A stretch of DNA of 64,000 bases from Leishmania infantum JPCM5. Its lineage: Eukaryota; Euglenozoa; Kinetoplastea; Trypanosomatida; Trypanosomatidae. Both the position numbers and the translations under genes were made by a program. The notes under the pieces are model-generated. The model did no database searches. It was not told the DNA's origin and worked only from the letters and a program-made list of their open reading frames with translations. Positions 18,327 to 27,774 of this stretch are shown piece after piece. The stretch spans positions 413,001 to 477,000 of the forward strand of contig NC_009403.2 in assembly GCF_000002875.2 (NCBI RefSeq), written 5' to 3'. Position 1 is the stretch's first letter; each line of letters opens with the position of its first letter.

Positions 18327-20189
18327 AGAAGAGGAGGGCGAGGAGGATGCCGTAGCCTTCGCAGTGCCGCTGCGCATAGAAAGGCATAAAGGGCATAGAG
18401 AAGCGCGCGCGCGCATTCAATTGGATCTCGTTGTTTTAGAGAGAGCAAGACATTTTGGGAGCTCAGGAGAGGGCTCTCTTGCGACGTGAAGGTCGTCCAG
18501 CTCCGTGTATGGCTGTGGGGTGTGTGGGGGTCGGTGGAGACGAGAAAGGAGCAGCGATGGACTAGCGAAGAAGGGGCGGTAGGAGAACACACCCGCGCGG
18601 TGGCAGACGATGTTAGCGTTCTTTTCTCAGCTCGTCGCCTGCACGCGTCTGAGTCTGTGGGCGCGTGCACTTGTAGGCGTCAATTCTTTTCATGTGGCCG
18701 GCACCGCCACTGTCCCGTCCTCTCTCGCCCAACCAACCAACGAATACCGCCCCGGTGCGTGCTTAGCTCCAGAAAGCATACGCTTCTTCTTCCTTGATCC
18801 TTCGCGATTGCTGCCCACCCACCCACACTCCTGCCAACTGTCACGGACGTACAAACCTGCATGCACACCCTTCTGGAGGGCGTCTATTGTTGTCCCCGCC
18901 CCCTTCCAAATCCCCTCCCTCTCCACTCCACCATGGCAATACGCGGCGGTGTTGGAAAGCGGCGCCACACACGCGTGCAAGATCGTGCCTTGGGGAACGT
19001 ACGCAAGCATGGATCGATTTGACGAACGATGGGGCCCCCACGTCTACGGGAGTGGTGCGTGACGGTGTGCGGCGTGGCGTGCGGGTGCGATCTTTTCGTC
19101 GAGGGGGATGTCTGGGCATGTTCTTTGTTTTCGTTTTTGGATTTCTCGCGCGTTGCATTGCGGGAGGGGAGGGCGTTGTGTTGTTGGCGTCTGCTGGAGG
19201 AGGCGTCTCGTCGTTGTCGTCTCTCTTTTGTTGCCATGATTTGTGTGTGTGTGTGTGTGGGTGGGTGGGTGGGTGTGCGTGTCGGCCTGTGTACTTGTAT
19301 CTTTTTTTCGGCTGCGATACCGTCTGCGGTGGTTGTCCGTGCGTGCCCGGTGTCGAGGAGGAGGGGGGAGAGAGGGACGGGAAGTGGAGATCGGCTACCG
19401 GCGCAGGTGCCGTGTGCGAGAGCTGGGTTACCTCCTGTGTGAGCGTGCAGGACATGCGCACAAGGCACACCTCTTCCTTGTCTTCATGCCCTGTCTCTCT
19501 TTCTCTGCCACCCCACCCGCACTCGAGAGGGCGGTCTTGCTTCCGCGATCCATGTCTTCGGTCTTTGCGCGCCTGCACGGGTGTGTCCGATCCCCTCTTC
19601 TTCACAGCCTTGGCCCGCTGCATTGCAGACGCCTCGCTCCTGGTCTCCTGTGTCGTGCTTTCCCTTATGTGTGTGTCACTGTTGGTTCTTGATCTCTCCA
19701 CACCAACGGTGCCGTTGTGCGGCTCCTGGGCTCTTTCAGGCTCTCCGTCTTGCGGGCGTTGAGTGTGTGGAGGCTCTGCGAAGGGACCAAAGGCAGAGAT
19801 CAAAACTCAGCATCGCTGCTCTTCTCGTGCGTCCTTGCTCTCCTTTCATAGATCACTTGCGCTACCCTGATGATGCGGGCCACCTCAGCGTGGCACCACA
19901 CTTCAAGTGCCCGCTCTGTATGGGGAGGCCAAGCAGCCGGCAGCCTGCCCTCGGGTATGGACAGCGGGCTCTCGGTGTCGGCGGACAGGTGTGGGTCAGC
20001 GCGGTGCCGCAGAGACCTACGGCCATGATCGCGCTCGTACCAGTGCGCTGCAAATTGTGTCGACGGTCCCACAAATATGCGCATCCACCTCCTGTGTTGT
20101 CTCTGCTCTGGCTTTGCTGCGGTGGCCCTACTAGACGGATACACACCTCACCTCCGGCTGCACCCCTAAGAGTGACCTGGTGACTCGGG
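18327..20189 (+). other. Intergenic region with a G-quadruplex motif
   Basis: No supported gene. Two long open frames on opposite strands cover much of it (about 18794-19762 + and 18841-19803 -), but both are built from microsatellite sequence and look non-coding. (TG)n at ~19241-19258 runs into four GGG runs separated by single T bases. From about 19,760 the sequence becomes less repetitive and may already be retroposon-derived, but I cannot place a boundary. Confidence 0.45.
19259..19274 (+). repeat. (GGGT)4 G-quadruplex motif
   Basis: GGGTGGGTGGGTGGGT directly follows a (TG)n run. Four G-triplets with one-base loops are the classic sequence for a very stable parallel quadruplex, in DNA or in the sense-strand transcript. 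Confidence 0.6.
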
Positions 20190-21304
20190 AAGTTCTCTCC
20201 ATCAGGCGCCAAGCAACGTCGCGCTCAGCTCTCGCATGATTCGAGTGGGCGCCAGCTCGCACTACCCGGCGTGGGACGCGAAAGGACGATCCGACCGGGC
20301 AGGGGCCACCCCCGCACGACCGGTTTAAGGGCGGATGCCTGGCCTGTGCAGGCGATAACGACACCCCGGCACGGCGCAGCGCAGACGGGGCCACGGAAGC
20401 GTCAACGGACGCCACCCCGGGGCTCGACTGCTTCATCAAGGACTGGGGCGCCGCCACCACGGCGCCAAGTGACCACGGCGCGATCCAACTCGCTGTCCAC
20501 TTTTAGTAGGCTAATGTCGTGGTGCTGCCAGTGACGACAGAGGTACAATTATGCGCTTTTCATAACGCGAACCGGGAGCTACATCCCGGAGCAGGTCGCA
20601 GGACGTAGATAATTGCGAGGACTGCGCACGTGCGCCGTCTAGCATAGCTGGCGTGGTGTATCGCATCCGAGCAAGGCATCCAGAAGTCCAAAGAGCACGA
20701 GGGATGGACAGAAAAGGCGCGAAGAGATGCGCACCGATCAACGTCACAGCGCATGTAGGGGAAGCATGACGCGAGCACTGCGAATGTCACCATCGAGTCG
20801 TCACAACTCGAATATGTCGAGCCTACACACATCATGGCATGCCGCGGCTTGAAGCGAGCCAGGGGGGAAGTATGCCACGGTGGCCAAGCACAGGGTCTCT
20901 GAGGGCCCTGACCTGAAGCTGGTCGTCTTCCTCCTCGAGCTCCTCCGCCATGCACCTGTGCCAGCCCTTGTTGCCCGCACGGTCGACGCCGCCACGGCCG
21001 TCACCCTCGAGGGCAGGACCTTGGACGCGGCATGCTTTGCATCGAGGCGTGCTGTCCATCCGAGTCGCCTGTCTGGCGCCGATCGCGCAGCACGCATCCG
21101 AGAGGAGGTGCGAGGAAAGGACAAGAAGAGCCGTTTGGTCGCACGGCCCCGATGCGACGCAGGACGGCATGACCCAGACGATGACGATGCAGCCGTATCC
21201 CTGCGAAGGCGGGTGAGCTATGGTTGTGTGTGGTTGTGTTTGTGTGTGTGAGTGTACTCGTGGACCTGGCTGTGGTGGACTTTCCGAACACGCAAAAAAA
21301 AAAA
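20190..21304 (+). mobile_element. Degenerate ingi-clade retroposon (DIRE-like) with endonuclease remnants
   Basis: A decayed non-LTR element. An AP-endonuclease-like remnant reads GASSHYPAWD around 20248-20277, resembling the N-A-H-H-P-x-W-D motif of ingi/L1Tc endonucleases. In another frame, at 20424-20503, comes FIKDWGAATTAPSDHGAI, whose S-D-H (20468-20476) is the last catalytic motif; it is followed by two TAG codons in a row (20504-20509). The frame change and stops show it is dead. No reverse transcriptase motif was found in this copy. The 3' end is an 11-A run (21294-21304), as expected for a retroposed element. Its last 314 bases are almost identical to the end of the element at 39396-40968. 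The 5' limit is uncertain by a few hundred bases. Confidence 0.68.
20991..21304 (+). repeat. Shared retroposon 3' module, copy 1
   Basis: 314 bases ending in A11. By eye against 40654-40968 there are six substitutions and one single-base indel, about 98% identity. Upstream of 20991 I see no clear similarity between the two elements. Leishmania carries many short SIDER retroposons derived from DIREs in 3' UTRs; this module could be of that type, but I cannot assign a SIDER class from memory. Confidence 0.85.
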
Positions 21305-23030
21305 GAAACCGATTTTTTTGGTCCTCGGTGCTCCCTCTGAGGGTAGCCGCGGCTGTGCACACGCACAGACGCTCGCCCGGCACGCGCGACCGCTGGCGTG
21401 CCCCCCTGCTGTTTTTTCAGACCTCGGGGATGCCCCTTGTGGCTCCGCCGTGAGCGGGATGGTGAGAAAGAAGGATGACGGCGCGTCTGCACTGGCCCCT
21501 CTCCGATGGCGCAGCTCCAGTGTACGCACGCCATCGTTCACGGGCGTTAAAGGAAACGGAGAAGAGGAGGTGAGGGAGGCGCGCAACGGAGCGAGCTATG
21601 CGGTCCTCTGTACCACGGGCGCTCACACCTTCACCCCCACCCACTCCTACCCTTTATCGCATTCATTCTTGTTTTGCGAGTCAGACAAGGCGTCACAGCT
21701 GCTTCTCACCGTTACTCCTGGACACTCTTGTGCTCTGCCTCCATCTGTGTCTCACCATCACCATCACCATCGCCACCCCTATCCATCTCATGTGCGTTCT
21801 CGCATATCTTTGCACATGCGCGCACACGTAGGGCAGAAGAAGAGGAAGCTCGAAGAGCATCTGAGGTGGAGAGAGACGGACGGGGATAAGCGAATCCAGC
21901 TTAAACTTCGTCTGATTTTTCGTTTTCTTGTTATTTGGTCTTGCTATTGCCTCCGCCATCGCCACCGACACCAACACACACACGCACATACACGCATAGC
22001 GGGAGAGCGCCCGTCTGTGCCTCGCTGAAACACATATAAAAGAGGGGTAAGGCAAGCGCGTTCGGTCTTGTGTGCCGGTGCGCTGGCGTTGACTGGGGCT
22101 GTGCCTCACGAGCCGCCACCTCTCCCACCTCTCTTCCTCTACCTCTCGCCTTTGCGGGCCACGTTCCCTGGTGCTCACATCATCGCGCGTTTCTTTTGTG
22201 GTGGTGGTTATTTCGTTCTGCCTCATTCTTTCATGCGGTGGGGCCTTTCGTGTGTATCGAATTCGATTCTTCTTGTTCTCACTGCTGCTGCTGCCCTTTT
22301 GCATGTGCACGAAGGCGGGCTTCACTGCGTGGGGTGGCCTCTTCTTGTTTTCTTTTTATTTTGGCTGCTGTTGTTGGTTTTGTTTTCATGGAAAAGCACG
22401 TGCGTGAGGTACACAGGGAGCACACATACACACACACGAACCGCCTTCTTCGCTTTCCTTCCACCGCGACCGTGGTAGTGCACGCATGGCCCAGCACACG
22501 CGCGGCGAAAACGGTCTTGCTTCTTCGTACCTTTACTTTCGCTACGATCTCTACCGGGACGGCTCTCTGCAATTCCTCTCTTGTATGCTTTCCACCACGG
22601 TTGCCGATCCGAAGCCTCTGACAACATAGAGAGAACTAAGCGGGTGAGAGAGAGGGGGGTCAGTGAGTAAGCAGACGAAGCGTTGAAGCAGGGAGAACCT
22701 CGATAAAGAATCCGGTGTCTGCACCGCAGCAAGGCGCCACCGCCTGTGTGTGTGTGTGTGTGCGTGCATGTAGGCGGAGAGGGGCGGAGGGGATACATCA
22801 CCCAGGAGGAGGTGCAGCGCCGCTGTGCACAGGCACAACAAAAAAAAACGCATCTTGGTTAAACACGATAACGCCTTGACAGTGCAAAGTTTGTACGGTG
22901 GCTTCAAGACTTGTTTTTTTTTTGTCGTCTTCGTTCCTGCCCCTCCAGTCGTCGCGTGTGTTGGCGAGCCTGGAGTGGCGGCATCACTGAAGCGAAGGGG
23001 GGAGCCTCACTGCTGACTTCACACCCTTGA

Positions 23031-23082
23031 CACACATACATACATACATACATACACACATACACACACACACACACACAAG
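23031..23082 (+). repeat. (ACAT)n/(CA)n microsatellite
   Basis: Tandem ACAT units pass into a CA dinucleotide run, about 50 bases upstream of the lipid kinase start codon. Confidence 0.8.
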
Positions 23083-23092
23083 AGCGAGCCGT

Positions 23093-23121
23093 ACCTCCTC
23101 CCTTCTCTCCTTTCTCACAAG
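23093..23121 (+). promoter_or_regulatory. Polypyrimidine tract with acceptor AG eight bases before ATG
   Basis: A CT-rich run (CCTCCTCCCTTCTCTCCTTT core) is followed by AG at 23120-23121; the ATG is at 23130. Splicing here would leave only 8 nt between spliced leader and start codon. This supports the chosen start. Confidence 0.55.
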
Positions 23122-23129
23122 CGTAATAC

Positions 23130-26024
23130 ATGGCGCTCGCGTTATCCTCACGGAAGGCGGATGCCGGTGCCTTGGCGGCCATGACTCGCGTGGCTGTTTC
23201 AAATCCGACCGCGCACGCCACGGCGTTGCCGCGGAGCCTCTTGTACGTGTGGGTGGTGGGCAACCCGACCAGCGGCGGCGAACGAGGTGCGGCGCTGCTG
23301 GATCAAGTTGAGACGCTGTTCTGCCAATCTTTCGGCAGAGATACAGTGCACACCGCCAGCAGCAGCAACCTCTTGCACATCCTTTCCTTGCATCAGCCTG
23401 TGCCAGGGTCTTCATCGGAAGGGATGGAAAGTGGAGCACACGGGCACAGGCCTGAAGCATCAGCGTGGGGGCCGACCGCTGGCTCAGCACCACCATACTC
23501 GTCGGCTGTGAGTGCTGTGTGGAATGCCACAGCAGCGGCCATGCCGGCGACCCCAGCTGACTGCGCACTGTCCTCCGTGGCATCCTCTGTTAGTGGTGTC
23601 GCGCTGCGTACGCTTATCATTCGCACGAACCGATGTGGACACTTGAAGCTGTTGAGTCACTCGCTCAGTCAACTCATTCTGTGCTCTCGTCTCGACGACG
23701 ATCGTCAGCGGCCGCCGCAGGGCCCCATGCTGTCTTCCACGCCGCACAGCGCCAGCGCTTCGGCAACTCTTGGGAACGACAACGACGAGTGCGAATCGCC
23801 GCCGCTAGGCATCAAAAGAACATCCGCCACTTACCAGCGCGCAAGCAGGAGTCGTCCAGAGCAGCCGTCCACGCATCACGTTATTCTCGTCGTTGGTGGC
23901 GATGGGACACTGAGCGAAGTCACGAACGGGCTGTGCGAGGGAACGCTAGCCGGGTTCGCACAGCTTGCACTGAGAGGTGGCTCTAGTGCCGACACTGCCG
24001 CAGCCACATCGCACGCACACGTTGAGCGCGAGGCCGCGGTGTTGTCGCACCTTCTTCCCGCTGTTCTGTATGTGCCGGCAGGAACTGGCTCCGACTTTGC
24101 CAAACTTGGATTATGCTGCCGCACTCCAGAGGACGCTCTGCGAGTCGTGCGCGACGGACTCGCACGGGAGCTCTGCCCCGTCGCGAGCAGCCGCGGCGGC
24201 GATGATGGAGCACACGTTGACAGCGAGAGTTGTAGGTCTATGGCTTCGAGCTCACCTGCTGCGCGGCAAACCATATCTGCGCCATCCAGATTGTCCGCGT
24301 GTGCTGCGTACGCGGTGGATGTCGGCCGGATCGAGTTTCTGCGCACCGGCACACGACACTTCTTCATCAATGAGTGCTCCGCTGGCATGTCGTGCGACGT
24401 CATCCAGCGTGGGGAGCGGTTCAAGCACTGTCGATGGATTTCCATGCTGGGCGGTCTAGTGCTGTTCGCCGCGTCATCCTTTGTGTCGCTGGTGCTCATG
24501 AAGCCGAAGCCACTGTACATCTGCAAGCTGCCCCCACGTGTGCCACTGTCCGCCGCCTCGGCGGCCCGGGCGGAAGACGTCGACACGGACGGCGGGGCAA
24601 CCGAAACCGACGCGAGCCAAGAGCAGGCGAGCAAGGAAAGCATTGGCGGCAGCGACAACTACGCAGCTGGGGTGCGCAGCAGCGACACGGACTGCACGTC
24701 AATCTCTACAAGCCCGCTCTCCGATGCGGCGTCATCTTCGCCGTTGGGATGGTCTCACTCCCTTGCTTCGCTTGCCCCCTTTGCACCCTTGAGCAAGCAG
24801 CTGGGCCGGTTGCGTGCGCGACTGCAGCGGAGTGCGCACGTGGAGCCGAGGACAGACGCTCCTGGTCACCGCTCAGATGGTTCCCGGGACACATCTGCAA
24901 ACTACTGCGCTCAGCTGGCAGCGCCAGCGGCTCCAGCCAAGAACGGCGCGACGGCGTACACGCTGCATGCGCGCACGCCAATGCCGCCTTTACATGCCAA
25001 GAAGGTTCGATGTACGCTTCAGACGCCCTCCCATCAAATCCTGCAGCTTCTCGACATCAGCCCCGACGAGCTTGAGATGCACCGTATGCAGCAGGAGCAG
25101 CGTGATACCGGGGCGCCGGCGGGCACTTCAAGCACCGACTTCGCCACCGCCACCTCGATAAAGGGCATGGGTAGGGACGCCACCAGCAAAGGCACCGCCG
25201 CCGCCACGAGCTCGGGGGAAGACGAGGTGCAGCATGAACACGTGCACCGCAAGCGGAATGCGCAGATTGGCAGTGATGACCACATCGGCGAGCACCACTG
25301 TCGCGTAAACAGTGGGGCCCTGTATGTCGACGCCGCGCCCGGCAAAGGTGACGACGCGTGGCCACGCAACGTCGGCGATGATCATCTCATGTCGCTGACG
25401 TGGGTGGAGCTGCCATCGTCCATGGTCGCCTTCGCGAACGGCCGCTGGTACGGTGGAGGCATGCTCGTCGCACCGCACGCGAATCCAACAGATGGACTGC
25501 TCAGCTGCACGAACTGGGTAGCGACGATCCTGCCCTTTGTCTTCAGCGCTTTCTCCCTCTACACAGGATGGCACGTGCGCTGGCGCAGCACGAGCGTCTT
25601 CGACGGCGAGCGGTTTCTCGTTACGGGCGGGACCCCTCCCAGTGCCGCCAAGGCTATGACAGCATCTCTGCACAGCTTGGCAGACGCGCCTTTGGACGCC
25701 GAGGAAGCGCTGTACATGGAGGCGGACGGCGAAGTGCTGGAGGCAGCACCGGCCATTGTGGAGCTTGCCGGCAAGCTTATCTTTCTCGTTCCAAGCACAG
25801 CTACGGTGTGCCTTGGCAGTGCGGCTCCCGGCACAACTCGCGAGCGTGTCGCCGCGCAGCAGCAGCAGCAGCACGACGGCGGCGCGCGTTTGTTATCGGC
25901 CGACTCCGGCGTGGCGTTGCACCCTCCCGGTCGACGACTTGGCGGCCTTCGCGACGGGCTCGGCAGTTTGCTGAGGCGGCTGGCGAACTGCGCGAAACAG
26001 CGGATCGGCGAAAGGCGCTCGTAG
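23130..26024 (+). CDS. Diacylglycerol/sphingosine-kinase-like lipid kinase
   Basis: 964 residues. Lipid kinases of this family phosphorylate diacylglycerol, sphingoid bases or ceramide with ATP. The catalytic domain is visible in order: VVGNPTSGGERG (residues ~45-56), GGDGT nucleotide loop (256-260), PAGTGSD (316-322), FFINECSAGMSCDV (~411-424), and NGRWYGGGM (770-778) followed by VAPHANPTDGLL, the usual C-terminal subdomain. A ~300-residue Ser/Ala-rich segment interrupts the domain between about 455 and 757, and another insert lies between the first motif and GGDGT. Hydrophobic stretches at ~434-455 (ISMLGGLVLFAASSFVSLVL) and ~798-815 may contact membrane. The substrate cannot be told from sequence. 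The tail ends in a basic, Arg-rich segment. No frameshift seen. Confidence 0.9.
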   Translation: MALALSSRKADAGALAAMTRVAVSNPTAHATALPRSLLYVWVVGNPTSGGERGAALLDQVETLFCQSFGRDTVHTASSSNLLHILSLHQPVPGSSSEGMESGAHGHRPEASAWGPTAGSAPPYSSAVSAVWNATAAAMPATPADCALSSVASSVSGVALRTLIIRTNRCGHLKLLSHSLSQLILCSRLDDDRQRPPQGPMLSSTPHSASASATLGNDNDECESPPLGIKRTSATYQRASRSRPEQPSTHHVILVVGGDGTLSEVTNGLCEGTLAGFAQLALRGGSSADTAAATSHAHVEREAAVLSHLLPAVLYVPAGTGSDFAKLGLCCRTPEDALRVVRDGLARELCPVASSRGGDDGAHVDSESCRSMASSSPAARQTISAPSRLSACAAYAVDVGRIEFLRTGTRHFFINECSAGMSCDVIQRGERFKHCRWISMLGGLVLFAASSFVSLVLMKPKPLYICKLPPRVPLSAASAARAEDVDTDGGATETDASQEQASKESIGGSDNYAAGVRSSDTDCTSISTSPLSDAASSSPLGWSHSLASLAPFAPLSKQLGRLRARLQRSAHVEPRTDAPGHRSDGSRDTSANYCAQLAAPAAPAKNGATAYTLHARTPMPPLHAKKVRCTLQTPSHQILQLLDISPDELEMHRMQQEQRDTGAPAGTSSTDFATATSIKGMGRDATSKGTAAATSSGEDEVQHEHVHRKRNAQIGSDDHIGEHHCRVNSGALYVDAAPGKGDDAWPRNVGDDHLMSLTWVELPSSMVAFANGRWYGGGMLVAPHANPTDGLLSCTNWVATILPFVFSAFSLYTGWHVRWRSTSVFDGERFLVTGGTPPSAAKAMTASLHSLADAPLDAEEALYMEADGEVLEAAPAIVELAGKLIFLVPSTATVCLGSAAPGTTRERVAAQQQQQHDGGARLLSADSGVALHPPGRRLGGLRDGLGSLLRRLANCAKQRIGERRS

Positions 26025-27774
26025 GTGCGCCGTCAGCAGCAGCGGCAGGGCTAATACGCGCGTCTGAAGCACATGCGCCCATGCTTCATGAGTGCACGTC
26101 TTCTCAGACGCACGCGATGGATTTGAATGCGTGTTTATATCTTGTGCACACTGTATGTTGGGGGGAGGGAGGGAGGGATGTGGCATGCAGAAGGCGCACG
26201 TAGCACGCGGTTCATAGCTGGGATGGATGGCTTCGCCTCTCTTGCGTCATTTCCTCCCCCGCGCCGTCCCTCTTTCTCGCCCCCCCCCTCCCTTCCCTGC
26301 GCGTGCATGTTTGCATCACGGCTGCCCATTCGTATGCCCTTCTTACTTTGGCTTTTTTGCGTTTTTTTTCCCTCAGGCCCACGCTCGTCCACCACCCCTC
26401 CTCCTCCTCCCTGTGGAGACAGAGGCAGAGCTGCTACGCGTCTGCGCAGGGTGAATGGCATGCGTTGCGCATGCAGGCACACGTCCCACCAACGGTGCAC
26501 GTACGCACATCGCACGCGCACTGGCGGACGTGAACGCACCGGCCAGCATGAGTGGGCGAAAGAGGGGAAGGAGCCTCCCCCTTGTAGGGTATGTGTGCCA
26601 CCGGCCCCACCTACCCACCCCCTCTCGTCTTTACTTTTCTCTTTTTATATCTCCCCTGCATCTCTTCCTCAAAAGCCATGTAGAGAGCGCAAAGAGGAAA
26701 AAGGGCATGCGTGCGGAGCACGCAAACCTCACTCGTCGAGAGGGTGGGAACGTGAACACACACGCACGCACGCGCTCGAGCTATGAGGAAGGAAAAGAGA
26801 AAGGCGATATCCATAAGGTATGTACCTTGGATGCCCTCAGGTGTGCGCGTACGCCCAGGATTCAGAAAATGAAGCGGCCGCCTCCTTTGCCCTTCGCTCG
26901 CGCGGAGATGCACACGTAGCATGTCTCGCTCAACCTATTCACCAGCCCTTATCTGAATGTGTATGTGCATGTGTTTTTCTTGCTACTGTGCTGCAAAACA
27001 GAACATGTGATGCTGCCCCCCTCCTCTTCTCGCTCGCTCACGCTTTTTGAGCATCTGTAATGGCGGCTTCGCTCCTCTTCCGCCTCTCCCTTGCCCCTCT
27101 TAAATCCCTTCCTCACCATCTCTCCTCCATCATGGCTGTCGTTGGCAGAACTAGCATGACAGACAGACTCGTCGCTACTTCGCTTCAGACACTATTCAAG
27201 GCTCAAAACGTATACATGCATACACGCACGTACGCACCGCCGACAGCATCCACGTTGGGCACGCCATCCGGGCACCTTTATGCCCTTTTCTGTCGTCGTT
27301 CCTTACGTTTGTTTTGGTTTTCTCTAGACCTACTTAGAAGCACACCTACACGCGTACACATCGACTTCCTCGGCGCGCCATCCTCAGACCTCACCCGCCA
27401 CCCGCCCACAGACAGGCGCGCACATACACCTTTGCGCCGGGGCCTCGGTGTCTGCTGTTTGCCGCCATCACACCTCCTCATCCCCCCTCCCGCCCGATCT
27501 CTAGCGGTGTACTTTCCTTTGCGCTCGACGCATCGCCGTCATTGACACACACGCAGACAGAAAAGCACATCTGCGGCGCCTTCTTCGGCCCTTTCCTCTC
27601 TCTCTCTCTTTGCGCTGATTTTGCCTTTCGGGGGGAAGGGGTGGGCACTTGTCTCGGCTCGCGTTCATTGCACGGGAGGCTGCCTCGTGCGCCCCGCATG
27701 AAAACCCCCTTCGTCGCCACTGCGTCCCCCGCCCCTCCACCCCTCCCCCCAACTAAGCAACCACTGCAGATAGA
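26025..27774 (+). other. Intergenic region
   Basis: No gene recognised. It contains C-rich runs near 26280-26290, T-rich sequence at ~26345-26375, scattered CA repeats, and a CT repeat at about 27590-27610. The first AG after that repeat is at 27637-27638, a plausible acceptor for the giant gene starting at 27775. Open frames on the two strands overlap and have spacer composition. Confidence 0.45.

Larger units (their letters stand above)
21305..23129 (+). other. Intergenic region upstream of the lipid kinase gene
   Basis: No gene recognised. It includes a T6 tract with AG near 21411-21420, a CAT/CAC-rich stretch at ~21750-21775, T-rich sequence at ~22190-22385, (TG)n at ~22744-22762, and an (ACAT)n/(CA)n microsatellite at 23031-23082 just before the splice signal of the next gene. 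Confidence 0.45.

Noticed and set aside
18794..19803. Open frames of ~320 codons on both strands in the same spacer
   Set aside because: They overlap each other, consist of TG/CA and CT repeat sequence, show no domain, and lack consistent coding composition.
20040..20100. Zinc-finger-like CKLCRRSHKYAH string before the first retroposon
   Set aside because: Short, isolated and in a frame without other support; likely chance, though the region may be retroposon-derived.
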